In this document: positions 16,540-26,500 of the stretch, one piece after another
Layout of the letters: each line of letters opens with the position of its first letter
Position numbering within the stretch: position 1 is the stretch's first letter
From: Citreicella sp. C3M06
Lineage (GTDB): Bacteria > Pseudomonadota > Alphaproteobacteria > Rhodobacterales > Rhodobacteraceae
NCBI RefSeq assembly: GCF_018860705.1
Contig: NZ_JAHKQA010000030.1
Coordinates: 1-64,000, forward strand
Direction: 5' to 3'
DNA: 64,000 nucleotides
Position numbers and translations under genes: made by a program
Notes under the pieces: generated by a model
The model's input: the letters and a program-made list of their open reading frames with translations, nothing else
Told to the model about the DNA's origin: nothing
Databases searched by the model: none

Positions 16540-18753
16540 TTATACGTACTTGTATTTCTTCTGCGGTGCCTGCGGCGACATGGACAAAACGCTGATCATT
16601 TGCTGAGGATCAAGCTTTGCAAGGGATTCAAGCGCCGTCTCGACGGTGCCGGCATCCATGCCCCAGCGCACCATGAATACAACCTGATCCGCGGCACGGA
16701 TCATCGGCGAGGCGTCGGATACCGGGGTCAGTGGCACGGTATCGAGGATCACGGCGCGGTAGCGCTGCTTGAGGTCCTTGAGCAGATCTTCCATCGGTTC
16801 CGACAGCAAAAGCCCTGCAGGATCGCCAAGACCGGAACGGGCGGTCAGCACATCTGCGCCGGAGTCGGGATCCTTGCGAATGGCGGCGTCGAGCGGCAGC
16901 TTGCCAGTCAGGACGTCGATCAGATCGGGGGTCGAGGTCATGTTCATCCGGCGCGCCAGCGACGGGCGGCGCAGGTCGGTTTCCACAAGGATGCAGCTCA
17001 CGCCCATCTGCGACAGCGAGCGGGCGAGCAGAATGCTGGTCGTGGTCTTGCCGCAATCGCTTTCGCTTGAAGCAAAGGTCACGATGGTGCCGACTCCCTT
17101 TGGCATGCCCAGCAGCAGCTGGCTGCGCAGGGAGCGGATGCTTTCGGAAAGTGGGCCGAGCGGCTGGCGACGCACATGGTTCACCGGGTTTGCCGTGCGA
17201 AGCATGAACCGCCGCGCCCTTGGCTGAACCAATACCGTGCCGCCGGTCAGCGCCCTAAGCTGCATGGCGCTGCGCAGGGCATTGTCGGTCAGCGCCATCA
17301 TGAAGACGATGCCCATGCCGGCAAACACCCCGCCGATGCCACCAAGCGCCACCGACATCGATTTACGCGGCGCGATCGGCGAGGTGGGCACGTCGGCATA
17401 GGAAATGACCTGAGAGTCGCTTTCCTGAAGATCGACGCTTTCGCTGGTCTCGGTGAATTTGTCGAGGAAGGTGGTGTAGACCGCCTGCTGCGCCTGGTAA
17501 TCCCGCTCGAGCTGGGTCAGGCGCACCTCGCGGCCGGCCTGTTCGATGGCGCGGGCTTCAAGCTCGCGCAGCTCCGTGCGCAGCACATCGACCCGCGCGG
17601 CGGCGAGATCGACGCGCTGCGCCTGCTCGTTGCGCAGGCGGCGCGCCTCTTCGGCGATGGTCGACTCGAGCCTGTCGATGGCCGCAACCGTCTCGACGGT
17701 CTGGGCGGTGTCTGCGCCGAACCGTTCCAGCAACAGGTCGCGGCGCTGACGCAGGCTGACGACTTCGTTCTGCAGGCTGTCCAGAAGATCGGACTGGAAC
17801 AGGCCGGTCGCCGCAATGGCGCCCTCGCGTTCGATCAGTGAATCGATCCCCGCAAGATCCGACTGCAGCTCGGCAAATTCCGCCGAGGCATCGTTGACGC
17901 GCCGCGACAGGTCTCCGATTTGCTGGGTCAGAAGTTCGCTGCCGCCAAACCCTTCGGCGAGGTTGCCGGTCCGGTAGTCGATCACCGCCCGTTCCGAAGC
18001 CTCGAGCTTCTCACGCATGCCGCTGATCCGCGTTTGCAGCCCGGTGGTCACCCGCCGCAGCCCCTCGAACTTGCGGTCAAGCTGGTCGTCCATGTAGACA
18101 TCGACCACCGCATTCGGGATGGCCGAGGCAAGGAACCTGTCGGTCGACGAGAATTGAATGTCGACAAGATTGGTGTTTCCGACCTGCCGCACCGACAGGT
18201 TGGTCTTCATCTCACCGACAAAATCCGCCTCTTCACCAAGCAGCTCGCGCCCGGTGCGGGCGGCCAGAAGCACCGGATCGGTGGTTTCGCCGCCAGCTTC
18301 GGCATCGCCCGTATCCGGCGGGGCGACACCAAGAACCCGCTTGAGCGCCTCGACCGCAGCGTCGGCCAGCTGCACCAGAAGCGACGGGTCGGGTTCCGGC
18401 GGGCGCAGCGCGATGTTGAATTCGGGGCGCGTTTCAAGCTGTAGCCGTTCCGACACCTTCGACAGCAGACGCCCGGAATTGATGATGGCGATTTCGCCGG
18501 CAATCGCGTCGTCGTCGATTTTCAGATCTTGAATCAGCGCGCCCAGCACCCCGTCCGCACGGTTCGATTGCCCCATGAGGATCTGTGCCTTGGCAGCATA
18601 GGTTGGTTCGACCTCGAGCACGATGATGGCGGCAATCAGCGCGCCGGCAAAGCTCGTGGTAGCAATGATCCACCAGCCCCTTTTCAGAATCCTGAAAATG
18701 CTGCCAAAATCGATCACTGTCTCGTGTCGATCAGATTTCGCTGGAGGGTCCAT
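16540..18753 (-). CDS. exoP: Polysaccharide copolymerase / bacterial tyrosine kinase (Wzc/ExoP type)
   Basis: About 737 aa. It has an N-terminal Wzz domain with a transmembrane helix (WWIIATTSFAGALIAAI) and a long periplasmic coiled-coil region (about residues 180-430). A second helix follows (MSVALGGIGGVFAGMGIVFM, about 475), then a cytoplasmic BY-kinase domain with Walker A (SESDCGKTTTS, about 560), Walker A' (CILVETDLRRPS, about 585) and Walker B (AVILDTVPL). The C-terminus KKYKYV has only two tyrosines, a short cluster compared with Wzc. It sets chain length together with the exporter. Start: the ORF opens with TTG at 18786, but ATG at 18753 is taken here; neither has a strong ribosome site. 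Confidence 0.9.
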   Translation of the reverse strand: MDPPAKSDRHETVIDFGSIFRILKRGWWIIATTSFAGALIAAIIVLEVEPTYAAKAQILMGQSNRADGVLGALIQDLKIDDDAIAGEIAIINSGRLLSKVSERLQLETRPEFNIALRPPEPDPSLLVQLADAAVEALKRVLGVAPPDTGDAEAGGETTDPVLLAARTGRELLGEEADFVGEMKTNLSVRQVGNTNLVDIQFSSTDRFLASAIPNAVVDVYMDDQLDRKFEGLRRVTTGLQTRISGMREKLEASERAVIDYRTGNLAEGFGGSELLTQQIGDLSRRVNDASAEFAELQSDLAGIDSLIEREGAIAATGLFQSDLLDSLQNEVVSLRQRRDLLLERFGADTAQTVETVAAIDRLESTIAEEARRLRNEQAQRVDLAAARVDVLRTELRELEARAIEQAGREVRLTQLERDYQAQQAVYTTFLDKFTETSESVDLQESDSQVISYADVPTSPIAPRKSMSVALGGIGGVFAGMGIVFMMALTDNALRSAMQLRALTGGTVLVQPRARRFMLRTANPVNHVRRQPLGPLSESIRSLRSQLLLGMPKGVGTIVTFASSESDCGKTTTSILLARSLSQMGVSCILVETDLRRPSLARRMNMTSTPDLIDVLTGKLPLDAAIRKDPDSGADVLTARSGLGDPAGLLLSEPMEDLLKDLKQRYRAVILDTVPLTPVSDASPMIRAADQVVFMVRWGMDAGTVETALESLAKLDPQQMISVLSMSPQAPQKKYKYV

Positions 18754-18792
18754 GGTTCGTGTCGACAGGGGAGGTTGCCAGTTCAAGTTTAT

Positions 18793-19833
18793 CTATCCGT
18801 CATTGGAAAACGCACGTGGTGAGATCACGTTAGACGTATTCAGTCCGCCGGTGTCCGAAAGGTCGGCCCCGGTGATGATCTCTCGTACGGCATATTGTTT
18901 AAGACGCCGGGAATTTGCGAAGATTACGATCTCGCCAACAAGTCCGATGGCCACGATCTGCACGCCCATCACCACCATCAGCACAGCAAAGATAAGCGCA
19001 GGGCGATCTGCGAGCGGCTCGCCCATCAGCTTCTGTCCGATCAGCACCGCCGTGGCCAGCATGCCAAAGACAAAGATCGGCATGCCGATCGCGCCGAAAA
19101 AGCGCAGCGGGCGGCGCAGGAAATTCAGCACGACGTAAAGCGTGATCGCATCGAAAAAGGCCACGAAATGCCCCAGCGGGCGGAACACGTAGCGGGCGGG
19201 CGCCTTGCTTCCAGAGGATGCGCTGCGCAATTCGACCTCGGTCAGCTTGTAGCCACGCAGCCCGGCGATCACCGGAATGAAATGCTGGCGCACGCCAAAT
19301 CCGGTCACGTCGTCAAGCACCGCGCGCCGCGCCAGACGCGTGCGGCAGAAGGGATCGCTGGGGCTATGTCCGAACAGGCGCGCCAGCAGGCGGGTGAAAC
19401 GCCGCCGCCGCCAGCCCTGCCAGCCATCCTGCGGCCGGTTCTTCCGCGCCACGGTCAGCATGTCGGCATCGCCCAGCATCTCGGGGAGACGGGGCAGATC
19501 TTCGGGGGCCACCTCGGGCCATCCGGCAAGGGTCAGCACCAGCTCGCCGCGTGCCCGGCGCATCGCCACGGTCAGCGCGGCGTCGTCGTCGCGCCAAGGC
19601 CGCTGCCCCAGCACCAGCAGTTCGGGCCACTCGTCGCTAAGCTGGTTCAGCGCGGCCATGATCGTGCCATCGCGCCCATCGGTGGCGCAGATCACTTCGT
19701 AGGGTCGATCCATCGCATCAAGGTCTGGCCGGACGCTGGCCAGCGTCTCTGTCAACTCTTGCATCGGCTCTGCGGCCACAATGACCGACAGAAGCCCGGG
19801 GGGTGGTTTGTCGATGGATCCGCCAATTGTCAT
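18793..19833 (-). CDS. Glycosyltransferase-like membrane protein (DPM/GtrB-like)
   Basis: 346 aa. The N-terminal domain resembles family 2 glycosyltransferases (LLSVIVAAEPMQELTETL; ICATDGRDGT in place of a typical DDGS block), but the usual DxD acceptor motif is weak (LTLAGWPEV). It is followed by two strong transmembrane helices (GAIGMPIFVFGMLATAVLIG and a later VLMVVMGVQIVAIGLVGEIV). It neighbours a second GtrB-like gene in the same operon. It may be a degenerate partner that modulates the other enzyme or a polyprenyl-phosphate glycosyltransferase with unusual donor binding. The start has AAGAGG. Confidence 0.7.
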   Translation of the reverse strand: MTIGGSIDKPPPGLLSVIVAAEPMQELTETLASVRPDLDAMDRPYEVICATDGRDGTIMAALNQLSDEWPELLVLGQRPWRDDDAALTVAMRRARGELVLTLAGWPEVAPEDLPRLPEMLGDADMLTVARKNRPQDGWQGWRRRRFTRLLARLFGHSPSDPFCRTRLARRAVLDDVTGFGVRQHFIPVIAGLRGYKLTEVELRSASSGSKAPARYVFRPLGHFVAFFDAITLYVVLNFLRRPLRFFGAIGMPIFVFGMLATAVLIGQKLMGEPLADRPALIFAVLMVVMGVQIVAIGLVGEIVIFANSRRLKQYAVREIITGADLSDTGGLNTSNVISPRAFSNDG

Positions 19834-19901
19834 GAAAACCTCTTACGCAAAGTGCTGATGATAAAACTACAAGGCCCGCCCGGATGGCCGGCACGCCATA
19901 C

Positions 19902-20813
19902 TTATGGCTCGCGTTGCTGAAATATGGCCCCGGTAACCAGGCCTAGGAACAGCAGGAAGACCGCCAGCGTCACCAGCAGCCCGACCACCGCCGTCTCGAC
20001 GACAAGATCGGGCCCGCCCATCGTGAGGGCCGCGAAAAGCGCCATGGCCGCCGACAGGGCTGCGGCCCCGGAAAAGCGCGCCAACGGGCGGCGCGTGAAA
20101 ATTTGCAAAGTCTTGATCGAGATAAGATCCAGCAGCACCTTGAACACGCGCGACAGGCCGTATTTCGACACGCCAAAGCGCCGTGCGTGATGGCGCACCC
20201 CAACCTCGGCCACCCGAGCCCCCATCTGCGTCGTCATCGCAGGAATAAAGCGATGCATGTCGGAATAGAGCGGGACGCGCTTGATCACCTCGGCCCGGTA
20301 GACCTTGAGAGAACACCCATTGTCGCGGATCGGAATGCCGGTGACCTTGCCAATCAGCCAGTTAGCGATCTTCGAGGGCAGCTTGCGCGTCAGGAACTTG
20401 TCCTGCCGGTTGATGCGATAGCCGACCACAAGATCGTAGCCTTCGTCCAGCTTGCTGAGCATCATCGGAATGTCGAGAGGATCGTTCTGAAGATCGCCGT
20501 CCATGGTCACGAGATAGCGTCCGCGTGCATGGTCGATCCCGGCCATCATCGCGGCGGTCTGGCCGAAGTTGCGCTGGAACCGGACCACGACCAGCCGCGG
20601 ATCGCTCTGTGCGATTTCGGCAAGGCGTGCGACCGAGCGATCGCTTGAGCCGTCGTCGACAAAGACCAGCTCGAACGAACGCTTCATCGGTTCCAGCGCC
20701 GAGACGATCTCCTTGTGCAGGAGTGCGACATTGTCTTCTTCGTTATAAATGGGCACGCAGACCGAAACCTCGGGGGCGCTGCCGGAAACTGATGCGGTGT
20801 ATTCCAGTGGCAT
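19902..20813 (-). CDS. Polyprenyl-phosphate glycosyltransferase, family 2 (GtrB/DPMS-like)
   Basis: 303 aa. It has VSVCVPIYNEEDNVALLHKE, a donor-binding FVDDGSSDRS, a DxD motif in YLVTMDGDLQNDP (near residue 100), and YRINRQDKFLTRKLPSK downstream. Two C-terminal transmembrane helices follow. This is the standard architecture of enzymes that move a sugar from UDP onto undecaprenyl phosphate (GtrB, ArnC, DPMS). The start ATG at 20813 has AAAGAGG upstream. It lies between the ExoF- and ExoP-type genes. It may feed the GT-C transferase at 40038, which needs a lipid-linked donor. Confidence 0.88.
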   Translation of the reverse strand: MPLEYTASVSGSAPEVSVCVPIYNEEDNVALLHKEIVSALEPMKRSFELVFVDDGSSDRSVARLAEIAQSDPRLVVVRFQRNFGQTAAMMAGIDHARGRYLVTMDGDLQNDPLDIPMMLSKLDEGYDLVVGYRINRQDKFLTRKLPSKIANWLIGKVTGIPIRDNGCSLKVYRAEVIKRVPLYSDMHRFIPAMTTQMGARVAEVGVRHHARRFGVSKYGLSRVFKVLLDLISIKTLQIFTRRPLARFSGAAALSAAMALFAALTMGGPDLVVETAVVGLLVTLAVFLLFLGLVTGAIFQQREP

Positions 20814-20991
20814 GGATACGCAGCCTCTTTGTCCATCAAAAACCGGGTCCGACCGGGGGACAGTGACCCGATAACCAGACCCGCACATTTACCAATTGCG
20901 CCAACTGTAGCACAGTCGCTTTCTATCGCGACCTTTTTCCGCAGCCAAACGGATTTGCCAATAGGCCTCCGGCAAAACGCCTGTTTCGGCG

Positions 20992-22257
20992 TCAGTTTCC
21001 GCTTGCGCCAAGCTGCGCCTCGACCTCCAGAACATCGGCCGGAAACAGCCGTGCCGTCGCGTCGACCTGCAGGCTCTCTTCGCTGCTATTGCCCTGCCGG
21101 GTGATGCGATAGCGCATCTGGACATCGGGCGCGCCTTGCGTCGTCGCCAGCATCGCCTCGGCGCCAACCAGCAGACGCAGATTGGTGTCCCGGCGCGCCG
21201 CGAGCCGCTCGCTCTCGGCCTCGCTCTGCTGCAATTGTTGCAGGATCTCCAGCCGCCGGTCGGCTTCAAGAGCGATTCGTTCGCGGTCGAGTTCCGACAG
21301 ATTCTGCCGCGCCCGATAGATCGCGGTTTCCGTGTCCAGTTCGCGCGCCTCGAGGTTGATCAGCTGACCCTGCAGGGTCACGAGATTGTCCGATCGCAAC
21401 AGCCCGCGTTCCTGAAGCGTCTCGGCCTTTTCCACCGAACCGCGCGTCAGCGCGACCTGCTTGGTCAGCCCGACAAGCTTTTCCTCGAGCGCCGCAATCT
21501 CGGTCTGAAGCAGGGCGCCGCTGTTCTCGAGCGATTCGATCGCGCGATTCTGCCCTTCGCGACGGCTGACGAACAGGTCACGCTCGTGCGCGATGATCTT
21601 CTCCAGCGCCTCTGGCCCGTCGGGATGCGACAGGTCCTCGGGCGCGGTGAACACGCTGGCGCCGCTCATTTCTGCGCGCAGGCGGGCGGCGCGCACGGCT
21701 TCGCGGGTGGCATCAAGGCTCAGCTCCCGCAGGTTACCGACGGTGCGAACCGCGGCGCTTTCGCCCTCGAGCCCGTCGATCAGCGTGGTCGTGGTGCCCC
21801 CCGCCAGCGCCATTGCCTGTTGCACGGTCAGACCGGGCGAAAACGGGTAAGCGCCGGGGCGGGCAACCGCCCCTAGCACATAGATCGGCCGGTACTCGAC
21901 CACGGAAACCGAGACGCCGGGCTTGTCGACAAGCCCAAGGCGCGTCTGCAATTCGGTTTCAAAGGTTTCGGCAATATCGGACAGGCTGCGGCTTGCGGCG
22001 GGCACCGCGCCCACGATCGGCATCATGATCAAGCCGTCCGTGCCAACGGAGTAGGTGCCGCTGAGCGCGCTGAACTCGGAAAACTGCAGGGCGATGCTGT
22101 CCCATTGCACAATCCGCACAGAGATCTCGTCGCCCGTATTCAAACGGTACGTGTCTTGTGCAATGGCGGGGCCCGTCAGGGAAAAAAGCCCAAGCGTGGC
22201 AGCAAGGCGCAGCAGGTTTGTTGTGCGATTGCGACCTGTATGGAATAACTCGTTCAT
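20992..22257 (-). CDS. exoF: Polysaccharide export protein (ExoF/Wza-like, with periplasmic coiled coil)
   Basis: 421 aa. It has a signal peptide (LLRLAATLGLFSLTGPAIAQ) and then the export domain (YRLNTGDEISVRIVQW, GTDGLIMMPIVGAVPA) and SLBB-like block (IYVLGAVARPGAYPFSPGLTVQQAMALAGG). A long helical region with many Glu/Arg/Leu (about residues 190-350) follows, as in ExoF. It should form the periplasmic or outer-membrane exit path for the polymer with the ExoP-type kinase encoded downstream. First gene of a minus-strand export operon. The start codon lies only 16 bp from the divergent glycosyltransferase start, so its promoter must lie in that neighbouring coding region. Confidence 0.88.
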   Translation of the reverse strand: MNELFHTGRNRTTNLLRLAATLGLFSLTGPAIAQDTYRLNTGDEISVRIVQWDSIALQFSEFSALSGTYSVGTDGLIMMPIVGAVPAASRSLSDIAETFETELQTRLGLVDKPGVSVSVVEYRPIYVLGAVARPGAYPFSPGLTVQQAMALAGGTTTTLIDGLEGESAAVRTVGNLRELSLDATREAVRAARLRAEMSGASVFTAPEDLSHPDGPEALEKIIAHERDLFVSRREGQNRAIESLENSGALLQTEIAALEEKLVGLTKQVALTRGSVEKAETLQERGLLRSDNLVTLQGQLINLEARELDTETAIYRARQNLSELDRERIALEADRRLEILQQLQQSEAESERLAARRDTNLRLLVGAEAMLATTQGAPDVQMRYRITRQGNSSEESLQVDATARLFPADVLEVEAQLGASGN

Positions 22258-22273
22258 TCGGGTACCCGGGACT

Positions 22274-23476
22274 ATGGCTTTTATGACCGTAATTACAGCA
22301 ATTGTGCCGACCTTTAACCGCGCGAATTTCCTGCGCGAGGCCATCGACAGTTTGACCGCGCAAACACTGCCGGTCGAGGAAATTCTGGTGTGGGACGATG
22401 GATCTACCGATTCCACGCCGGAGGTGGTCAAATCCCTGTCGGGTCCGATCCGATATTTCCGCAGCGCCAATGGCGGCAAGGCCCGGGCGCTCAACGGGGC
22501 GATTCGCGAGGCCCGCGGGGATCTGATCTGGATTTGCGACGATGATGACATCCTGTTTCCGGATGCTGCGGAGCGTCTGGTTGCGGCGCTGGCGCGCAGC
22601 CCGAATGCCGGTGTCGCCGCTGGCAGCTACCGTCGCTTCCGGGACGATCCGTTGACCGGTGAGCGGATCGAGAGCGGGCCGGGCTATTGGCCAGATCTGT
22701 CTCAGGGATCGGTTCTGCGCCACCTTCTCGAGGATATCTTCCTGTTTCAGAACGCCACCCTGGTGCGCCGTACCCTCTATGACAAGGTGGGGCCATTCCG
22801 CGAGGATCTGGCGCGGTCCATCGATTATGACATGATCGTTCGGCTTGCGCTGCACGCGCCCTTCGCCGTGATCGAAGAGCCGCTGTTCAAGCAGCGCAAA
22901 CATGATGGCGTGCGCGGTCCGGCGGCGGCGCGCCACGCGGCCGCCCAGTCGGACGCGGTGTGGAAAGACGCGGACCGCGCGCTGTTCGCGCCCTTTCGCG
23001 AGTCGATTCCCCTGTCGGTCTACGCCGGGCTGTTTGACGGCGCGCTTGCGCAGCGGGCCGGTCGCCTGCAGCGGGGCTGCGTGTTCGCACGCCGGACGGA
23101 TTGGGAGAGTGCCCTTGAGGATTTCGAGGCCGCGGCGTTGCTTTCGCCCGATATCGCCTTGTCCGCTGTTGAGGTGGCAATCTGCCGACGTTCGGTTGCG
23201 GGCAAGCATGGCATGGCCGAAGCTCTGACCGGGACCAGCCGTTCCCGGCTTGATCGGCTGGCCGGTTCCGGCCCGCTCGGAGGACAAATCGCCAGCGCGA
23301 TTGCACGCGGAGCGCTATGGCGGGGGCGGGCGGCGCTTTCTTCAGGGCAGTTTGCGGAGGCGGCGCAGATCGCGCGGTTCGTCCTGTCGCCGACGCTGCG
23401 CAGCCGTGGGGCGCGGCCTGGCGGGCCTGCAACGCCGCTAACGGAGCGGGCCGAGCCACTGCAGCTTCTTGGCTGA
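22274..23476 (+). CDS. Family 2 glycosyltransferase with C-terminal helical extension
   Basis: 400 aa. The N-terminal GT-A domain has VITAIVPTFNRANFLREA, WDDGSTDST, a DxD run ICDDDDILFP at about residue 90, and an IDYDMIVRLALHAP acceptor block. After about residue 240 the sequence is a helical, Ala/Arg-rich extension (resembling TPR-like repeats, e.g. ALSSGQFAEAAQIARF) of unknown role. ATG at 22283 is an alternative start. It is divergent from exoF with almost no spacer and convergent with the G8-domain gene, separated by a terminator at 23556. Confidence 0.85.
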   Translation: MAFMTVITAIVPTFNRANFLREAIDSLTAQTLPVEEILVWDDGSTDSTPEVVKSLSGPIRYFRSANGGKARALNGAIREARGDLIWICDDDDILFPDAAERLVAALARSPNAGVAAGSYRRFRDDPLTGERIESGPGYWPDLSQGSVLRHLLEDIFLFQNATLVRRTLYDKVGPFREDLARSIDYDMIVRLALHAPFAVIEEPLFKQRKHDGVRGPAAARHAAAQSDAVWKDADRALFAPFRESIPLSVYAGLFDGALAQRAGRLQRGCVFARRTDWESALEDFEAAALLSPDIALSAVEVAICRRSVAGKHGMAEALTGTSRSRLDRLAGSGPLGGQIASAIARGALWRGRAALSSGQFAEAAQIARFVLSPTLRSRGARPGGPATPLTERAEPLQLLG

Positions 23477-23555
23477 AGCATTGAGCTTAAATGTAGAACC
23501 CGCGCAGGCTGTGCTGCGCGGGCCATGACCGGCGCTGCGCCGACACAAAGTCTTG

Positions 23556-23579
23556 CCCCGGCGCAGGTTGGCGCCGGGG
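23556..23579. terminator. Rho-independent terminator between convergent genes
   Basis: CCCCGGCGC-AGGTTG-GCGCCGGGG is a perfect 9-bp stem followed by TTTGTTGTT on the plus strand. It serves the plus-strand glycosyltransferase and, as a hairpin, possibly also the minus-strand gene. Confidence 0.85.
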
Positions 23580-23591
23580 TTTGTTGTTGGC

Positions 23592-26500
23592 TCAAGCAAG
23601 CATCGAGTCGGAGACCGTGAAGATCACTGACTGATCCACCATGAAATCGGATTGTTCGACGTCGTTCAGAACTGCGAGCGCGTGAAAGGTTCCGTCCACG
23701 TCGATGCCGACCCGAAGGCCCGGCTTGATGTCCTTGAACGACACCGCATCCATCATTTCTGCCTCGTTGAAGCCCAAGACGTCGGCAATGCCGGAAAGGT
23801 CGATCTGGTCTCCCTCAGTCTGCGAGAAATCCGTAACGGTGTCGCGATAGCCGTCCAGCGTATCGGCGGTAAAGACGAAGGTGTCCGCCCCCATACCGCC
23901 GGTCAGACTGTCGATATGAAGGTACCCGTCGATGAAATCATCACCATCGGTCCCGACAAGGGTATCCCGGCCCTCGGTCCCAAGCATGACGTCCTGCTCA
24001 ACGGTCTCGCTGGTCTCGTTCGCGGGTTCCCCGGCCTCGGCCTCGGTTTTGGTACCAGTATCCGTGTCGGTTTCCGCCGGCACGTCGGGCTCGCTTGGGG
24101 TCTCTTCGGTGCTGGTGTCTGGCTGGTCCTTTGCCACGTCCCCACTCGTTAGGATCATCGAGTCCTGGATCGAGAAATCGGCTTCCTTCACGCCTTCAAG
24201 AGCCGCCAGCGCGTGGAATTCCCCGTCAAGCTCGATGCCGACGCGCAGGCCGGGCTTGATGTTCTTCACCGAGACAGCCTCTAGCATGGCGGCCTCGTCC
24301 AGCCCCATGGCATCGGCAATCCCGGACATGTCGATGAGATCGCCCTCGGCCGATGAGAAATCGGTGATCCAGTCGCGGTAACCGTCGAGCGAGTCGGCGG
24401 TGAAACGGAAGCTGTCCGCACCTTTGCCGCCGGTCAACGTGTCGGTGAGATAGCCGCCATCCATAATGTCGCTTCCGGCGGTTCCGACGAGTGTATCTCG
24501 GGCAGAGGTTCCGAGAATGATCGTGTCGTCGCTGCTTCCTGCCGTATCGCCGTCGGTCGCACCGGCGGCGCTGTCATCATCGGGCGTGCTGTCCGTGGCG
24601 TCTTCATCTTCGTCGTCTTCGACAGTATCGTCCGGCACGCTTGCTTGCGGTGCGTCGGGAGTGTTGTCGACGACGTCGCCTTTCGTATCCTCGTCGGTTG
24701 TGGTCTCGCCGGAATCGCTGTCCGTTTCAGCGTCAGGCATTTCCGTGCCCGTCCCGTGGTCGTCGGTGTCGGTATCGCTGTCGTCGTCTGTCGACGGGGT
24801 GGTCTTGCCGTTCGTCGTGTACCATTCCGGATTGTTGATCGTCGGCGTGGGATAGGAGTCGAGCACATACGGCGAGAGCTCGGCCTCGGTCATGTTGACG
24901 ACCTCGATCTCGATGATGACCGGGTGTTGATCACCTGTCAGACGATCGGTGATCCAGTTCACCACCGGGCTCACCCAGGTGCCATCGTCTTTCTGGATGA
25001 CCCCGTGCAGATCAAGGAACATCTCAAGGGTGAATTCGCGAAGCAGCCCGCCGGAAGAGGCCCCTAGGAGCAGGTCGATGCCTTCGAAATCCTTGCTCGT
25101 GCCCTGTCCACTCGGTGTTTTGGCAACCACGTATTCGTTGAAGTTGCGCACCCCGACGGAGTCGGTGATCGTGCCGGTGAAGTTCAGCGTGAGATCATTC
25201 TTGCCGATGGTCATGTCAGACCCGGCATCCGGTGTGAAGGTGATGGCCTCGATCGGCGTCAGACTGGAACTGTCGAGGATCTGCGGCAGAGCGTTGGTGT
25301 AGTCAATTCCGTGGAGGGTTTTGTAATAGTCGATCAGATAGCTCTCAAGCGCGCTGCTGCTTACGTTGCGCATCAGGTCGTCCTGGTCGATGTCGAGCCC
25401 GACATTCACGAAGTCCGTATCGATCAGCACCACTTCGTGGTTCAGGCCCCAGCTTTGGTAGCCGGTATCGAAATCATATACTTCGACGTTGTTGAACACG
25501 ACGGAAGACGTCTTGCGCATGATCGAAAAGCCGACGTCCGATCCCTGCCAGACCGAGTCAATGAACATGTAGTTTGACGCGTAGTTGTCCAGCGATACCG
25601 CCTTGCTGCCGCCCCAGACGGTAAATTCGCGGAAGACACTCATCGTGTCGGTATCGTCAGAGAACTGGCGGTGGAACACCCGCAGGCCTTCGCCGGTGGC
25701 GATCGAGGTGTTGTTGTTGAAATCGATGATCGGCGGTTCTTCGTGATCGAGCGCCACGTCGAAGGGCGAGGGATCATAGGGCAGCTGTTCGCGTTCGAAC
25801 ATCTGGCGGTGGATGCCGTCCTTGGGCGCCGAGGGGTTCGCCGCGTCTTCGGGGAATTCCTCGATTCCAAAGTAATTCCAGCCGATGGCCGCGTTCGCGG
25901 CGATGTTGTCCTGCTGGATGATGACGCGCGACTGGTTCTCGTAGGCCGAACCTTCGACACCGACGGCGTCGTGCCCGCTTAGATAGGTGCTGGCGACCGA
26001 GCTTACGAGGTTGCCCGTCCACATCCCGGTTTCGTCGCCATCTTCGGACACCATGCCTGCGCCGACCGTGTCATAGATGATGCTGTCCATGATGTTGGCG
26101 TCCGACGAGTGCTGGACGATGCCCCAGCCCGGCGAGCCAGACACCGAGACGCCCTGAATCATGTTGCTCGGGCTGTCCGGGTCGGTGCCGATTTCGTGCA
26201 GGTGCAGCGGGTAGCGGCCTGTCGGGTTGGTCGACGTTCCGGTCGGGATGCTTTCGTCGGTACGGCCGAGGTCGGTAAATTCGGCGAACATCGCCGAGTT
26301 TGCGTTCTCGCCGTGATCGACCATGTCATTCATCAGCATCACGTGACCGCGCACCCCATCGGGGTTCTCGGAGGTGAAGACCACATTGCGCGACAGGTTG
26401 CCCACATAGGTGGTGAAATCATAGCCGGCGGGCGGCTCGTGATCGTAGTTCAGCGGCTTGTCGAAGGTGACGGTCTGGCCTTTGACCGAAACGATGGTGC

